Shown: piece after piece, positions 1 through 11,413 of the stretch
How positions within the stretch are numbered: the stretch's first letter is position 1
Layout: every line of letters starts with the position of its first letter
Assembly (NCBI GenBank): GCA_023053685.1
Contig: JALIGW010000005.1
Coordinates: 23,229,501 to 23,293,500, forward strand
Length of the DNA: 64,000 nt
Reading direction: 5' to 3'
From: Diadophis punctatus similis
Lineage: Eukaryota > Chordata > Lepidosauria > Squamata > Dipsadidae
Notes under the pieces: model-generated
The model's input: the letters and a program-made list of their open reading frames with translations, nothing else
What the model was told of the DNA's origin: nothing
Database searches by the model: none
Program-made: the position numbers and the translations under genes

Positions 1-111
1 GCAGGCTGGATGCGTCACGTGAAGGCCACGCCCACCCCGGTTCCGCAAATGGGAAAAACGTCACAAAATGTCACGTGATGGCAATATGATCCGGCAAGTT
101 TGACACCCGTG
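1..111. mobile_element. hAT-type MITE, truncated by window edge
   Basis: This is the right part of a short non-autonomous DNA transposon. It ends in AAGTTTGACACCCGTG, a slightly mutated form of the terminal repeat GAGTTTGACACCCCTG. The body (variants of gccacgcccacccc and gggaaaaacgtca) matches the copies at 14025-14158 and 47499-47632. The left end lies outside the window, so no TSD can be tested. Confidence 0.75.
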
Positions 112-1329
112 GTTTACTTCAAGTATGTCCTATGCATCCAGTGCACATGAGATAGGTAGATTTCTTTCCGAGAAAATGTGAAACACCAGATTTGCACCAA
201 TGGCAGAAACAATCTCCTACCAAAACTTTGGACATCTCCATAACTACAAATATGCTCAGAAGGGCATTTATTTAATGTGACATTATCACAAATATGCCTG
301 TGTTTTCTGTCATTGCAATTTGTGATGTGAATGGTTTTAAAGATTATTATTTTATTTTTTAATACATTTTTATATATTACACTTGTTAGCTCCTAATACA
401 TTGCCAAAAGATCATTTGAAAACTGGAGATGCAATTAATGCAATTACTTTCAATATAATTTTGCTAGTTATTTTAAGTACTGTATACTGTTCTACTGAAA
501 TAAACAAACATATTTGAATATTGTGAATATCACTTATTTACCGGAAACTAATTCAGTTGACTGGTCTTTTCAAAATGAAAATAAACTGAATTTTTTTTAC
601 TGCAAGTAGAGAAAGTTTTCAACAATATTTTCTTTTGACAAACATAACCTTAACCCTATGCCAACTTTCATCTAATCTTTCAACCCTGGAAATTGTAGGA
701 AGCATACAATATATTCATATAATGTGCTATATGTAGCACCTACAGTTATGATACTAATTAGTTATTCTTCTAATTAGTTCAGCTGTATGCTTCAGATTTA
801 GTTCCAAAAATGTTCTTTGAAGGACCTGGAGGCATGAATGTTGCATATGTCTGCAACTTTTTAAAATAGGTGCGTTTGTACTATTGCAAGCTTTGAAATT
901 CTGGAATCAAATTTGGAACATTTAATCCCTACTAATTACGGCTATGCAAAGCATTGAAAGGGAAACTTTACTAATCATATTAGAAAAAATAATGTCCCCT
1001 CTTTAAGGCATTAAAGTATCCGCATACTCAGGAAGACTCATAGAACCCCGTTATATATGTGTGTATTGGAGAGAGAGAGAAAAAAAAAGACAGGGAATTT
1101 CCAAACACGTGTACACAGTTCTTCTCTATTCACACTGATATTTAATATCTTCAGTGGTTTTAGCTTAATAAATTCAATGCTGGACATTTCAAAGACAGCT
1201 TTTTATAGTGTCTTAATCTGTTCCTCTCTCTCTCCTCTCTCTCCACTCTTCCTGTAGCTTCTCTCTTTGCTTTGACTGATACTTTGTTACTTTTGATGTC
1301 AAAAGTAACAAAAGAAGTTTAGTTCAATA
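112..1329. other. AT-rich sequence without a gene
   Basis: I see no gene or recognisable element here. The stretch is AT-rich with poly-T and poly-A runs and a short GA/TC-rich tract near 1068-1250. The one structural feature is a perfect inverted repeat at 1283-1312 with 14-nt arms around a 2-nt centre. Confidence 0.6.
1283..1312. repeat. Perfect 14-nt inverted repeat
   Basis: The arms TTTGTTACTTTTGA (1283-1296) and TCAAAAGTAACAAA (1299-1312) are exact reverse complements separated by TG. It lies just upstream of the CR1 fragment. No function is claimed. Confidence 0.8.
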
Positions 1330-2015
1330 TTTAAGGAATAAGAAAAAAGTCAGGGAAATTATCAGTGCACTAATGGGAGAAGATGGTAAAAAGATGACGA
1401 GCAGCTTAATTCCTTCTTTGCATCCATCTTTACGCAGAAGGAAAAATAGCCCAACCTATAAAAAGCATAACAGTGGAATTGGTAAAAGAACACCTATCCA
1501 CTTTAGATGAAGTCAGATTGCTAGGACCAGATGGTTTACACCCCAGTATTGAAGGAGTTGGCAGATGTGATCTTGGAATCACTGAACAAAATCAGAGTTC
1601 CTGAAGCAAGGAGGGGGGAACTGCCAGGGGCCTGGAAGAGAGCGGATCAGATTTCCGTCTTCAAGAAGTGGGAAAAGTGGATCCAGGAAACTACAGACCA
1701 ATCAGTTTGACATCAGTATCTGCAAAAATCTTGGAAAGGACAATCAAGCAGCAGACTTGCCAGCACCTAGAAGTAAATAAAATGATCACTAGATGCCAGC
1801 ATGGGTTTGTTAAAAACAGATCATGCTGGTTGAATCTTATTGCCTTCTTTAGTAAAGTGATTAAATTAGTGGATCAGAGAAATTATGTGGATATAATTTA
1901 CTTAGACTTCAGTAAGGAATCTGGCGGAGTAGACCACAGCCTGTAGATAGAACAATGTGGGATAGAAACCATCAGATGGATTTGCAGTTGACTGATCAAT
2001 CACACTCACCATGTA

Positions 2016-2150
2016 CCGTGTTTCCCCGAAAATAAGACCTTGTCTTATATTTTTTTGAACCCTGAAATAAGCGCTTGGCCTTATTGCCATGCACTCAAAA
2101 GCCCAATTGGGCTTATTATCAGGGAATGTCTTATTTTGGGGAAAACAGGG
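2016..2150. mobile_element. Tc1/mariner-type MITE with TA duplication
   Basis: This 135-bp non-autonomous DNA transposon lies inside the CR1 fragment. It starts CCGTGTTTCCCCGAAAATAA and ends with the near-complement (GTCTTATTTTGGGG then AAAACAGGG). It is flanked by TA at 2014-2015 and 2151-2152, the target duplication of the Tc1/mariner superfamily. No coding capacity. Confidence 0.8.
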
Positions 2151-2252
2151 TAGTCTTCAATGGAACTACATTTATATGAAGCATGCAATGGGGTACCTCA
2201 AGGCTCTGTCTTGGGTTCAGTGCTCTTAAACATCTTCATAAATGATCTAGAT

Positions 2253-2686
2253 AAGAGGTATCAAACTCAATTTCATTGAGGGCCACATCAGGGTTGTGTT
2301 TGACCTTCGGGGGGTGGGGGGGCATGGCTGGGGTGGATGTGGCCAAGGTGGGCATGGCCAGCTCAATATCACTTGTGTCGGAGACACCTGTGGTGGCCCG
2401 GGCGGGGCTGGGGAGATCCTCCTGAAGCCCTCTGCCAGTGAAAATGGAGCCCAGAGGGCCACACACGGCTCTCCTGGGCTCTGTTTTTGGCCATGACAGC
2501 CTCTTCCTGCCCTCTGCCAGCAAAAATGGAGCCCAGGAGGGCTGCATGTGGCACTCTCAAGCTCCATTTTTGTTGGCAGAGGCACCGTGGGCCGGTACTT
2601 TGCTATTTTCAGGTCGGCCCTGCGGACCAGATCTAAGCACCCTGCGAGCCGCACCCAGCTCGCGGGCTTTGAGTTTGACACCCATG
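2253..2686. mobile_element. hAT-type MITE, 434 bp, perfect 8-bp TSD
   Basis: The left end AAGAGGTATCAAACTC and right end GAGTTTGACACCCATG are inverted relatives of CAGGGGTGTCAAACTC. The flanking octamers ATCTAGAT (2245-2252 and 2687-2694) are identical, the hAT hallmark. Removing the element rejoins the CR1 reverse-transcriptase frame between FINDL and DDGIEG. The GC-rich interior resembles the copy at 60702-61077 in opposite orientation. The open frames inside are not proteins. Confidence 0.92.
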
Positions 2687-2945
2687 ATCTAGATGATGGG
2701 ATAGAAGGGGAATTAATCAAATTTGCAGACAACACCAAGCTATGTCTGATGTCTGGTCTCAAGTCTGAAATCCCAACAGATTTCTCTTGAGTCCTGCTGG
2801 ATCTCAAACTCATCCTCCTTGCTACACTATTTAATGTTTTTATCCTTTGCCAAAGCTATAGGGTAGATGAATTTTCTCAGTGTCACTGTGACCCTGAGCC
2901 TGATTTTGGGACATTTGGCTACAAAAATCCCTAACCCTAAAACCA

Positions 2946-3146
2946 TTGCATTATCTGAAGTCCATCAGACAACTCATCCCACTGTATGCTTTCCCTCTTT
3001 TGGAAACTTCACAACAGACTCATATCCACACTTCTACTGGGACCCCCTGCAAGGGGACATGCACAGACACACGCAAAAAATGCTTTGACGAATGCTTTGC
3101 CACTAAGGGCATTGTTTGCTGTAGAGACCCTGACTGTTCAGTGTGA
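2946..3146 (+). CDS. Small cysteine-rich ORF, possible terminal exon; function unknown
   Basis: The last third of this 66-residue frame is cysteine-dense with the spacing C-x3-C-x6-C-x3-C-x7-CC-x4-C, then two residues and a stop (TGA, 3144-3146). A polyadenylation-type AATAAA follows about 30 nt later (near 3177). A plausible splice acceptor (aacttcacaacag) lies just before 3016, so the cysteine-rich part could be a last exon. The C-x3-C...CC-x4-C ending resembles the final exon of Ly6/three-finger-fold proteins, but the usual asparagine after the last cysteine is serine, and no first exon was found. The overlapping frame from 2867, which starts like a signal peptide, is in a different frame. 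It may be a relic or chance. Confidence 0.3.
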   Translation: MHYLKSIRQLIPLYAFPLLETSQQTHIHTSTGTPCKGTCTDTRKKCFDECFATKGIVCCRDPDCSV

Positions 3147-3249
3147 AATAAGGCTCTGTTTGTTGGTCTATGAGTGTAATAAATTATCTGTTTCAATTTA
3201 TGAGTCTATCATGTCTGCATTAGACAGTCATGTATACAAAAACTGTTAA

Positions 3250-4890
3250 CTATCTAGCACCAAAGTAAACTGATGCTCTTGCTCCTTGTCATTTATATAG
3301 CACTTCCAACAATTAAAATGTTTTATGATCCTGCATGAACAGATTTTAACACTGGGAGAGCTTAACATCGTTTCATTTTGGAAACAGGAAACTCTTTTAG
3401 AGCCTTGGCATAAGTACAAGTCTGGAAACTATACATTTTTTAACAAAATAAAATTAATCTACATAAAATTATTTATTAGGGCACCGAATACACAGCTTAT
3501 AATATACAGTATGTAGTTCCTATATTGGCTGTGTTGAATAAAGTTTAAGAGCAGATTATTATGTTCTGCCCAAATTTCCAGGATCTCAATATCTTTTTCG
3601 TTTTGTTTTTTTCTGTTACATTTGCAAGGAATGTATTAATGTCTGAAAACTTGGGCTGGTAAATCATGAGTCTTGGGACCTTGGCTAACAGCAGCTTCCA
3701 ATGAAGTTGTATCCAAGTTGGGTTCAACATATCCATGCATTTTTCTTAGTAAGAGAACTTGTCTGCTATTGCCTTCTTCCAGATTTTTTTTAACCTCCAG
3801 CCCATATTTAATGATTTTTTTTAAATATGAATTTTCTTACAGTGGAGATACAGGAATCTGTTTCTTTGGAATGGTGGTTGTTAGGATGGTCTCTAAAAGA
3901 GCTGGTTTTGCAGAGTGCAAGTGAATCTTTAAACTACAACTATGCTTCAACAGGCAAAGTGTTTTTTTTTCCCTTCAAAAGAAAGACTTTGAAATTGGAA
4001 ATAAACTTCTCCCTATCCCTTCGGTATATATATTTTTTAATTTGATCTGTCTAGCATTGTTTCAGTTTTACTGTTTTCCAAGGAGGGAAAATGGCAGTCA
4101 TTTGTGTGTTTGTTTTTGTTCCCAAAGAAAATTTGAACCCAATACATTTTGTATAAATTCCCTGAACAAGGACAATAATGTTGGTTGGTGATCTGGGAGT
4201 TGTACTTCCTACACTTCTGGAGGAGCTTCAGATTAGGGAAGAATGTAGTAAACTCAATTTGGAAGTAAATCACTTTTTACATTTATAAAATCTGTTTACT
4301 TTTTACTCAATTTAATATCCTACATTTTTATACAGATCGCACTTCTATTTAACCACACTTAAGAAGGTGCTGAAATTTCTTAATGAACCAAATTCTACCC
4401 TCTTGTTGCCTTTAGCTAGAATGGAGACCACTGAGGTTTTGTGAAGCAGTGTGATTTAGATTTAGTAAAGCAGGTGATGGAGCAATTGGGAATTGATTGG
4501 GAATTTCATTTGGCAAATTGCCCAACTTCCTCTGTGAAAGCCGCTGGGGAGGTCAGAGATCTCTTCTAAAATGAGCGTATGTATCGATATTTATCTCGGG
4601 CTCTAGTAACTGTTTTAAGAAAAGCATTTAATAATTTAGTAATTATGCATCTCTGCAGTTCTCAGTTCTCAGTATTTTGTCTGATTATTCTCTTAAATGC
4701 CAGGTGTGTTGAGTAATAAGCAACTTTCCCTTCTAGAGGTTTCTGGCAATGTTGGGAATACATTTAGATGGGGAATTTGGGGGTTGTATTCCTAACTTAA
4801 CTGGAGGCCACCATGTTGGAAAAAGCAGCATAGCTGACAAGAGAGAAAAGAACATCCCATTACCCAAAGTATTTCAGTAAATCTCTAAGT
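3250..4890. other. No gene recognised
   Basis: AT-rich sequence with short open frames that look random. I found no splice-flanked exon, transposon terminus or tandem array that I can support. Confidence 0.55.
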
Positions 4891-5075
4891 CAGTGGTTCT
4901 CAATCTTTTCTTCACCACAAACTGCCTTTAAATACCTTTTGTGGCCATGGACCATGGCCACAGATCACCATTTAAATCTTAACTCAAGATTTAATTCATA
5001 ACATTTCTTCATGCTTTTGTGGATATTGTGCTCCCCCCCACCAGAAGTCAGAGGACCACAGGTTGAGAATCACTG
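4891..5075. mobile_element. hAT/Charlie-like MITE, 185 bp
   Basis: The left end CAGTGGTTCTCAATC and right end GGTTGAGAATCACTG are imperfect inverted repeats of the CAGTGGTTCTCAACC type typical of Charlie-related hAT elements. The flanking octamers CTCTAAGT (4883-4890) and CTCTAAAT (5076-5083) agree at 7 of 8 positions. No coding capacity. Confidence 0.85.
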
Positions 5076-5083
5076 CTCTAAAT

Positions 5084-6170
5084 GATTAGAAGCTGTTGTA
5101 ACTTCTGCACTATACCACCTTAAACATAACATTGTTCTTCAGATGTGAATGCATGCTTAGTATATGTGCAGGTTTTTTTTACAGATTCAGAATAAGAAAT
5201 ATGAAAATGGCAAGTGAAGAAATTTAGTCACCCTTTCAATCAGTATTTTGTTACACGTTCCTTGGCAGAAATCACGTATTTCCCATAGCGGGCTAAAATT
5301 CTAGTCTTGTTTTTGGATTTTTCCCCACTCTACTTTTGCACAACTCTTTTGGCTTAGAAATATTGTTAAATCACTTTGCATGTACTGCATGTTAAAGATC
5401 TCCCCAAAGTTTTACAATGAAATTCAAGTCTGGGAAATGTGGAAACCCCTTTCCAGAATTTTTATGTTCATTTTCTGTTAGTACCTCATAGATAATTTAG
5501 AAATATATTTCACTTGTTTGAAATATCTAATCTCTGCTTAAATTTTTACCATGGTCTAAGTATCTTTTAGACCTAGAAGAATATGTTATAGGAAATTAGC
5601 GTACTTCAATAATGTATCTAATTTTACCTCTTACCCTTTGAAAAGTGTGGCTAACAGCAAGAGGAGAATATGCTAAAATTTGATAAAGGAAAAAGGGGCT
5701 CTTTTGAGTCACGGAGTTAATGATTCATCTAAGACTTCTTTCTAAGAGAGCTGACTTTCAATGGCTAATAATTCTGCCTTTTCAAAATTGGAAAATAGTT
5801 TCTGAGAATGAAAGCCAACAATAATTCTTAGAACCAATTGGTTCTGTTCTGTCACCTTCAAAACTTTACAAGCTGTGGCGACATTCTATTCTTTTGACAA
5901 GATTATTGAAATAATAGAATGGAATTAAGTGACTTTTTAAAAATTAGATACCATAGACAAATGTACTATATAAAATAGAATATTTCTGGGTATTTATAGG
6001 AAGATTTGGCAAGGAAAGCTAGCAGCTGAAGGACTGGGATTGAGGTTCCATATGATATATATAAAAGTAGAACTTTTTGTTTATATTTGTTGCTTACATG
6101 TATGGTCCAAAAGCAAAACTGGTGCACTTATCAATGTAATTCTACATATTTCCCTCTGGTGAGACTTAAA
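5084..6170. other. No gene recognised
   Basis: AT-rich unique-looking sequence. No coding exon, transposon end or long repeat could be supported. Confidence 0.55.
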
Positions 6171-6303
6171 AATGATAGGGTATTTCATGATTCTTGATAG
6201 GGTATGAAATAGGGTATTTCATGATTCCCCAGAACGCTGGCTGGGGAATTCTGGGAGTTGAAGTCCACACATCTTCAAACTGCCAAGGTTGAGAAACACT
6301 GCT
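6171..6303. mobile_element. Short tandem duplication plus half of a palindromic hAT MITE
   Basis: A roughly 20-bp word (gatagggtatttcatgattc) occurs twice between 6174 and 6226. It is followed by the right arm of a palindromic MITE (GCTGGCTGGGGAATTCTGGG ... GCCAAGGTTGAGAAACACTG) ending near 6301. The arm matches the copies at 21366-21488 and 26139-26240. The left arm is missing, so this is a broken copy. Confidence 0.7.
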
Positions 6304-9180
6304 CTAGAAACACAAATTATGGTATTATTCCTTTTAAAACAGCTTCTTGATTAAAAAAAAGATTGCCTTTATGAAATATGTTCCATTTTTATTGTGCATT
6401 GTTCACAGAACTTGTTAATTGTATTTTAAATTTTGAACTGCTTTGGTGCAGAATAATTAATGCAACATTTAAATGTAAAATTATTGTTGAAAAAAATGTC
6501 TAACTCTGAAGATTCCTTTGGATATATTCATCAACTTAACACAATAGTTAAGATCATTAAACATTCCTGCATGCCTCTGCATTTCTTCCATTAACAGCAC
6601 GGAAACAAAAAGTTAATGAGTACATCTTTATTTCTACATCATATGAGCATTGCATGTATTTCATTTTACCAATCTGTCAGCGGATCAGGTATGCCCATTT
6701 AAGTTGTCTAACCTATAAGCAATACTTGGGCTAGGACGGTGATGTATATTAAAATTCTTAATCTTTAAAGCAGACTGATATTAAAACAAACTTTCATATA
6801 CTGTATGCATCTTCACACATAGATATACAGTGACTGAATGACTCGATGTCTCTGTGTCTCTACTTTTTGTCAAATCTGTTTAATTCACTTAGATGTCAGC
6901 CTCCCACCCCACACACTGAGCTTCTTTGCTGCTTAGCTTAAGGAGTGCTATTTTACTAAGAGATAATATTCCATCCTGGAAGATTATCATGGGAAGAGAA
7001 GAAATTACCTTCTACTGAGCCAAAGCATTAGTTCATTTAGCTCAGTACTTTTGACATTGGCTTGCTGAATAAGCCACATTAGAGTGGATTACAGATTGTG
7101 CTAAAACAACCAAACAAATCATATTATAGCTTAATGTCATGTGTAAACTGTCTGGCTCTGATTCTCACATATTTCAGTCAATTTCTTTCCAGTTGTACCT
7201 CAAGACATAGAAGAAAATTAAATTGGCTAATCAAAAATGTAGATTCTGCAACACTATTCAGCTGCCCCTTAGCTCATTCTCTTATACATGAACTTTAAAT
7301 TGGGGTCCTGGAACTATTCAACAGATCTTCACCAGACCATAGATAAGCAGACTTTTATCAGTTCCTGGGAATGTTGGCCTAATTTTAGGAAGGTGGACAG
7401 GGGGGGGAGAGAGAAGAACAAAATAAATATTAGTTTGTGACAATACAACAAACCACCATTCTCTTATTAGCTACTGTTCTACCTTTTTATGACATGATCC
7501 TCCTTCCTCACTCCCAGCTCTTGTTAGTGCTTCTCAGTCCACCAGGCATTGCTACTGCTATAGATTTTAGAAAAGGCTATGGATGTGGCTAGAAATTGAA
7601 TGAGAGACTATCAAAAAAAGGCCAGCCTAGATTAGACTGGATTGGAGAATCAATGAAACATTCTGGAAAAAGAGGCTTTACTTGTGATTTTCTTTGAATA
7701 TTATTCAACTCTGCAATCTGATTAAAGGAAAAGCCAGGTGTGGCATATTCCCATTTCTTAACAGGCTGGTCTGGTGGATCACCACTGATTCTCCCATACA
7801 CACTCCATTCACGCTCCAGAGAGTTTTAGGGCAGGATAGAGGCTGAAGAAATAAATCATATCAGTAGCTTGCCTTTAGCAGGAGTTGAAGCACAGATGGG
7901 GAAAAAACGGGGCTGTGTCCTATAATAAATTATCATCTGGCTTTCATAGGATGTATCTGACCTGAATATAAACATAACTGCCTACTTAGCAGCTTTTGAC
8001 TCATTGTTGGTTGTTGTAGGCAATTAGACTCCTAACCAAACAAAGAGGAAGTATGCTACTCCTGTGCAGAATGGATAGGAAATAGCAGCATGGAAATGGA
8101 GAGATGGCAGGTATAGATGCCACCAACCAAGGCATAAATATTAAGGAATATAATCCTTTCCTGATCAAATCAGCAGTTTGCAATTTTGAAGAAGCAAGTA
8201 GCTGTTCAGAAAATAATATTTGAATATCTCAGCTTATTCTGAGATTTCATATTTCTGTGATATAAGATGAGAAAAATATACTTGGCTGAACTGGAACAAT
8301 TTCCCCAATGCCTGTCTTTTAGAAGCTCTGCTGCTACAACTCTCAGAATTTGTAGCCTGCATGTTCAATCAATTGCCCAGTTTAATTGATGTGGTTTTTT
8401 TTAAAAAAAATCAGACTATCCTGTGGGTATGCAGGCTTTGGTGATTTCATTATTTCATTTATTTATTTATAAAATAAATGTAAGGTGAAGGTTGTTTGTG
8501 CACTGGTTCTAAAATTGGTAGATATAAATGCTGTGAGTTATTTAACAAGACACAAACATTGCAAACATTTATTTCTCTGCACATATGGAAATAGGATCAC
8601 AGGATCAAATTCTGTGTTATTCTAAAAGGGACATGTTATTTGTATTACATCTCTGAAAGAAGTTTGAAATCTGGGTTGCTGTTGCACTGGCAAACGTCTA
8701 GTGCTACAAGATAATGATTTATATTTGACAAAAATGCCAAGCAAAAATAAAAATAAAATCATTATTTGTACTACCTGCTTGATGGTCAATGAAACTCAAG
8801 TTCACAGGGCTGTGGTAAAAAGAGCTAATGCGTTGTCTCATCAATATATAAAACTATACAGTAACAATGTTTACAATAAGCATTAAGTAATTCAAAGCAT
8901 TTTTTGGGACATCTTGGCTACAAAATCTTTTTGGTAGATCACAGAGCCTATGTGTTGCTTCAGTGTTTTATTTTCAATTATCTGTAGCTGAGGCATAGAT
9001 GGCTCTTATTTGGGTTTAATTTGAAGAGCTCACATAGGGAGCTGTTCTGTCCCCGAACTCATTTACTGGGAATTTTACATCTGTGGCTCAATTTTTGGTG
9101 GGATTATAGCAAATAACAAAAGACATACATGGCTTTTAAGTATTAGAAATCTTATGGGCTAGGAAACAGTGCTTTTTTTA
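6304..9180. other. No gene recognised
   Basis: About 2.9 kb of AT-rich sequence with only short, unconvincing open frames. A small (ATTT)n-like patch lies near 8452-8475. No exon or transposon boundary could be supported. Confidence 0.55.
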
Positions 9181-9186
9181 AAAAAA

Positions 9187-9243
9187 TGTTTGTTTGTTTG
9201 TTTGTTTGTTTGTTTGTTTATTTATTTATTTATTTATTTATTT
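9187..9243. repeat. (TTTG)n / (TTTA)n microsatellite
   Basis: A run of TTTG units passes into TTTA units. It abuts the 3' end of the SINE at 9240-9476 read on the minus strand, so it is probably the A-rich tail of that SINE expanded into a microsatellite. Confidence 0.9.
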
Positions 9244-9476
9244 GTGAGATTTATATACCGCCTCACAGTGCAAGCACTCTCTAAGCAGTTTACACCAGTA
9301 AGCAATGTATATTTATATTGCCCCCAACAATCTGGTCCTCATTTTACCAACCTCGGAAGGATGGAAGGCTGAGTCAACCTTGAGCCGGTGAGATTTGAAC
9401 CGCTGACTTGCAGATCAGTGTCAGCTAATGTGGCCTGCAGTACCTGCCTCTAACCGCTCCGCCACCTCGGCTCATA
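9240..9476 (-). mobile_element. tRNA-derived squamate SINE
   Basis: Read on the minus strand it begins with a tRNA-like head containing an A-box-like GTGGCGGAGCGGTTAG and a B-box-like GGTTCAAATCT. These are the internal RNA polymerase III promoter elements. The conserved body follows (variants of GGTTGACTCAGCCTTCCATC and TAAACTGCTTAGAGAG), ending in a GGTATATAA-type segment and an A-rich tail. The body is shared with the copies at 20222, 33343 and 52190, but the tRNA-like head differs from that of the 52190 copy. Confidence 0.88.
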
Positions 9477-10506
9477 TAACTTGATATAAATGATAAGATG
9501 TTAAGAGAGCTAGTTTGGCCCAATGCTATAGGCACCAGGCTAGACATGAGGAGTCTGTGAGTTTTAATCCTGCTTTAGGCATAAAGACCAACCAAACTCA
9601 CCCATGAAATCAGGCTCAGATGATTAGCTGCTGAATCAACATTTGGTTGATTGAAAAAAGTGGACCCTGCGCTTGTGGGAAAGCACATGAAAAAAAATGA
9701 TGAAGTGCTGTTAGTTCTTCATATTTTAAGGAAAAATATATACATTTCTCCATTTTCTAGCATCCCTTCTCTTTGTGGAAAACCCCGTCACCCTGAAGAA
9801 AAATTGACATGGGTGTTCCTTAAAGAAAGGGTGTTGTGTGGCAAATTTTCTCCCAAACAAGTCACAGGTTTTTGACAAATACATTAAAGAGGCATAGCTT
9901 AAAAACCCAGGCACAGACTACTTAAATTGAGAAGGCCTCAGAATTTCAAAAGTTCTTGCTTATTTGCTAATTTTACCCCAGACTGGGGGAAAAACTTACA
10001 TTCCCGTAGTTTTCAGATGGAACAAGTATCAGTATCTTGCTTTTTTTTTAAAAAAAAAAGGTTATTTATAAACAATAATAAATGTGGGATAAAAATCAAA
10101 TAAATAAATATCAGGCAACAAAGTAATAAACTGATGCCCAAGTCATCTGGAATGGATCAGGCTATTTCCTGGATCAGACTTCTGGACTAGGTAATTAGTC
10201 CTACATTCTCCTATTTACCAACAGTGTGTTTTCCCCCAAGTTTTTTTCACTTTTAATGGATTCTGAATACAGAAGAAAAGTGGCATGGTATCTCTCTAGT
10301 GGATCATAGTCTTCTAGATATGCCAAACCACAACAGTCATGGCCTTTGGCCAACCCTGGCTGTAAATACTGAAAGTAGTAATCCAACATATTTAGAGTGT
10401 TATGTTGTACTGTTTTTAAAAAGAAGCATTTATTTTCTCTTGAGATGTTGGTCTTAGATAAAAGCCAAGTGACAATCATTAAAATTATTTTTATTTATAT
10501 ACAAAA
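9477..10506. other. No gene recognised
   Basis: AT-rich sequence between the SINE and the Helitron. The small open frames show no family resemblance. Confidence 0.55.
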
Positions 10507-11412
10507 CTAGCTGATACCCGTGCTTCACTAGGAAACTATGTGATGGGGCTTGATAAATTGACACTTTAAAATTAATGAGTAGTTAAAAAAAGGGACTGTA
10601 TTATTTCATTAGAGATAGTAAGCTACATTTCTGTTACAGATGAAGACATCATTTGCATAGCATAGACTTTCAATTCATCCCTCAGATGAATTGTTCAGGA
10701 CCTCCCTGTAAACATTTCTGGTTTTGCTGTCTGGCTGGAGGATGACCAGGCTGTCAGGTGAACTGACTCTGGAGCATGCCACATAGAACTGGCCATGTGA
10801 GAAACAGGCAGCTTCCCTTACTTGTGTTTTTCTAATCGCATCTGTAAATCTTTTCTTGCGTTTTTTGCCCCTTTTCCCTTTAACTGGTGTTACAGTAGAA
10901 GGAACAGATTCGTCTAACTGAGGAGGAAAATAAGGGGGGGGGGGAAATCTGTCCCTGCCTACCAGCATCCATTGGTATTCATTTGGCTAGTGTCCTGTTA
11001 GTGTGTGAGAGAGTTGAGGCGTGTTTGGAAACTCAAACAGTATTTGCTCTGTGAGCAAGAAGGAGACAGGAAGGAGTCTGTGCATGGCTTAGCTCAACTG
11101 TTCTGTAGTAAAGCTGCTTGCTGCTGTGAAAGCAAAAGCAAAAGTGAAACTGAAACTCCTCTGCTTGTGTTTTGCATTTGGATCAGATTTCTTTTCAGTT
11201 GGGGAGGGGGGAATAGAACTCCTTAGCATCAGAGCTTGTTAATAATAATATAAGAAATACTCATGCTCTGATGGTCATTTTGAAAAATCCTTTTTTAGTG
11301 AGCACCTAGAAGCCAAGAGGAACATATGTGACAAATTTCAAGTTTGTAGGCTTTACAGTTCTGGAGATTTTGTGATTAATGTGTGAGTGGTTTTCGCTTT
11401 TAAATATATAGA
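10507..11412 (-). mobile_element. Truncated Helitron with both termini
   Basis: On the minus strand the element starts TCTATATATTTAAAAGCG, a Helitron-like 5' end, and ends GTATCAGCTAG, matching the CTRR 3' rule. The weak hairpin GTGAAGCAC lies just inside the 3' end. It sits between A and T (T at + strand 11413, A at 10506), the usual Helitron target, with no duplication. The interior keeps only the last part of the Rep/helicase gene (10675-10803). At about 0.9 kb against several kb for autonomous elements, it is internally deleted and cannot move on its own. Confidence 0.82.
10675..10803 (-). pseudogene. Helitron PIF1-like helicase, C-terminal fragment
   Basis: The minus-strand frame ends with about 42 residues including SHGQFYVACSRVSSPDSLVI and a TRNVYREVL-type ending before TGA (10675-10677). 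This corresponds to the last helicase motif of Helitron Rep-Hel proteins (H-x-Q-x-Y-V-A-x-S-R-V), which unwinds DNA during rolling-circle transposition. The upstream part of the same open frame, up to 10968, does not resemble helicase and probably represents sequence joined by internal deletion. Confidence 0.8.
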
Positions 11413-11413
11413 T

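Larger units (their letters stand above)
1330..2830 (+). mobile_element. CR1-type LINE ORF2 fragment (reverse transcriptase), degraded
   Basis: This is a decayed non-LTR retrotransposon of the CR1 clade. Translations show, in order, FFASIFTQKEK near 1415, DPGNYRPISLTSVSAKILE near 1678-1735, QHGFVKNRSC near 1800 and YLDFSK near 1900. A GVPQGSVLG-like segment follows near 2190, then the FINDL / DDGIEG...IKFADNTK palm motif, split by an insertion at 2253-2686. The active-site FADD reads FADN in this copy. Several stops and frame changes make it non-functional. It hosts a mariner-type MITE (2016-2150) and a hAT MITE (2253-2686), so it is older than both. Exact ends are uncertain. Confidence 0.85.

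Noticed and set aside
2236..2813. Minus-strand 188- and 103-residue frames
   Set aside because: Span the hAT MITE and antisense CR1 sequence. No independent coding evidence.
2867..3088. Frame starting MNFLSVTVTLSLILGH as a secreted protein joined to the cysteine-rich ORF
   Set aside because: It has a signal-peptide-like start, but it is in a different frame from the cysteine-rich segment and no splice pair convincingly joins them.
9651..10479. Short frames on both strands considered as exons
   Set aside because: No splice sites of quality and no family resemblance. Composition-driven.
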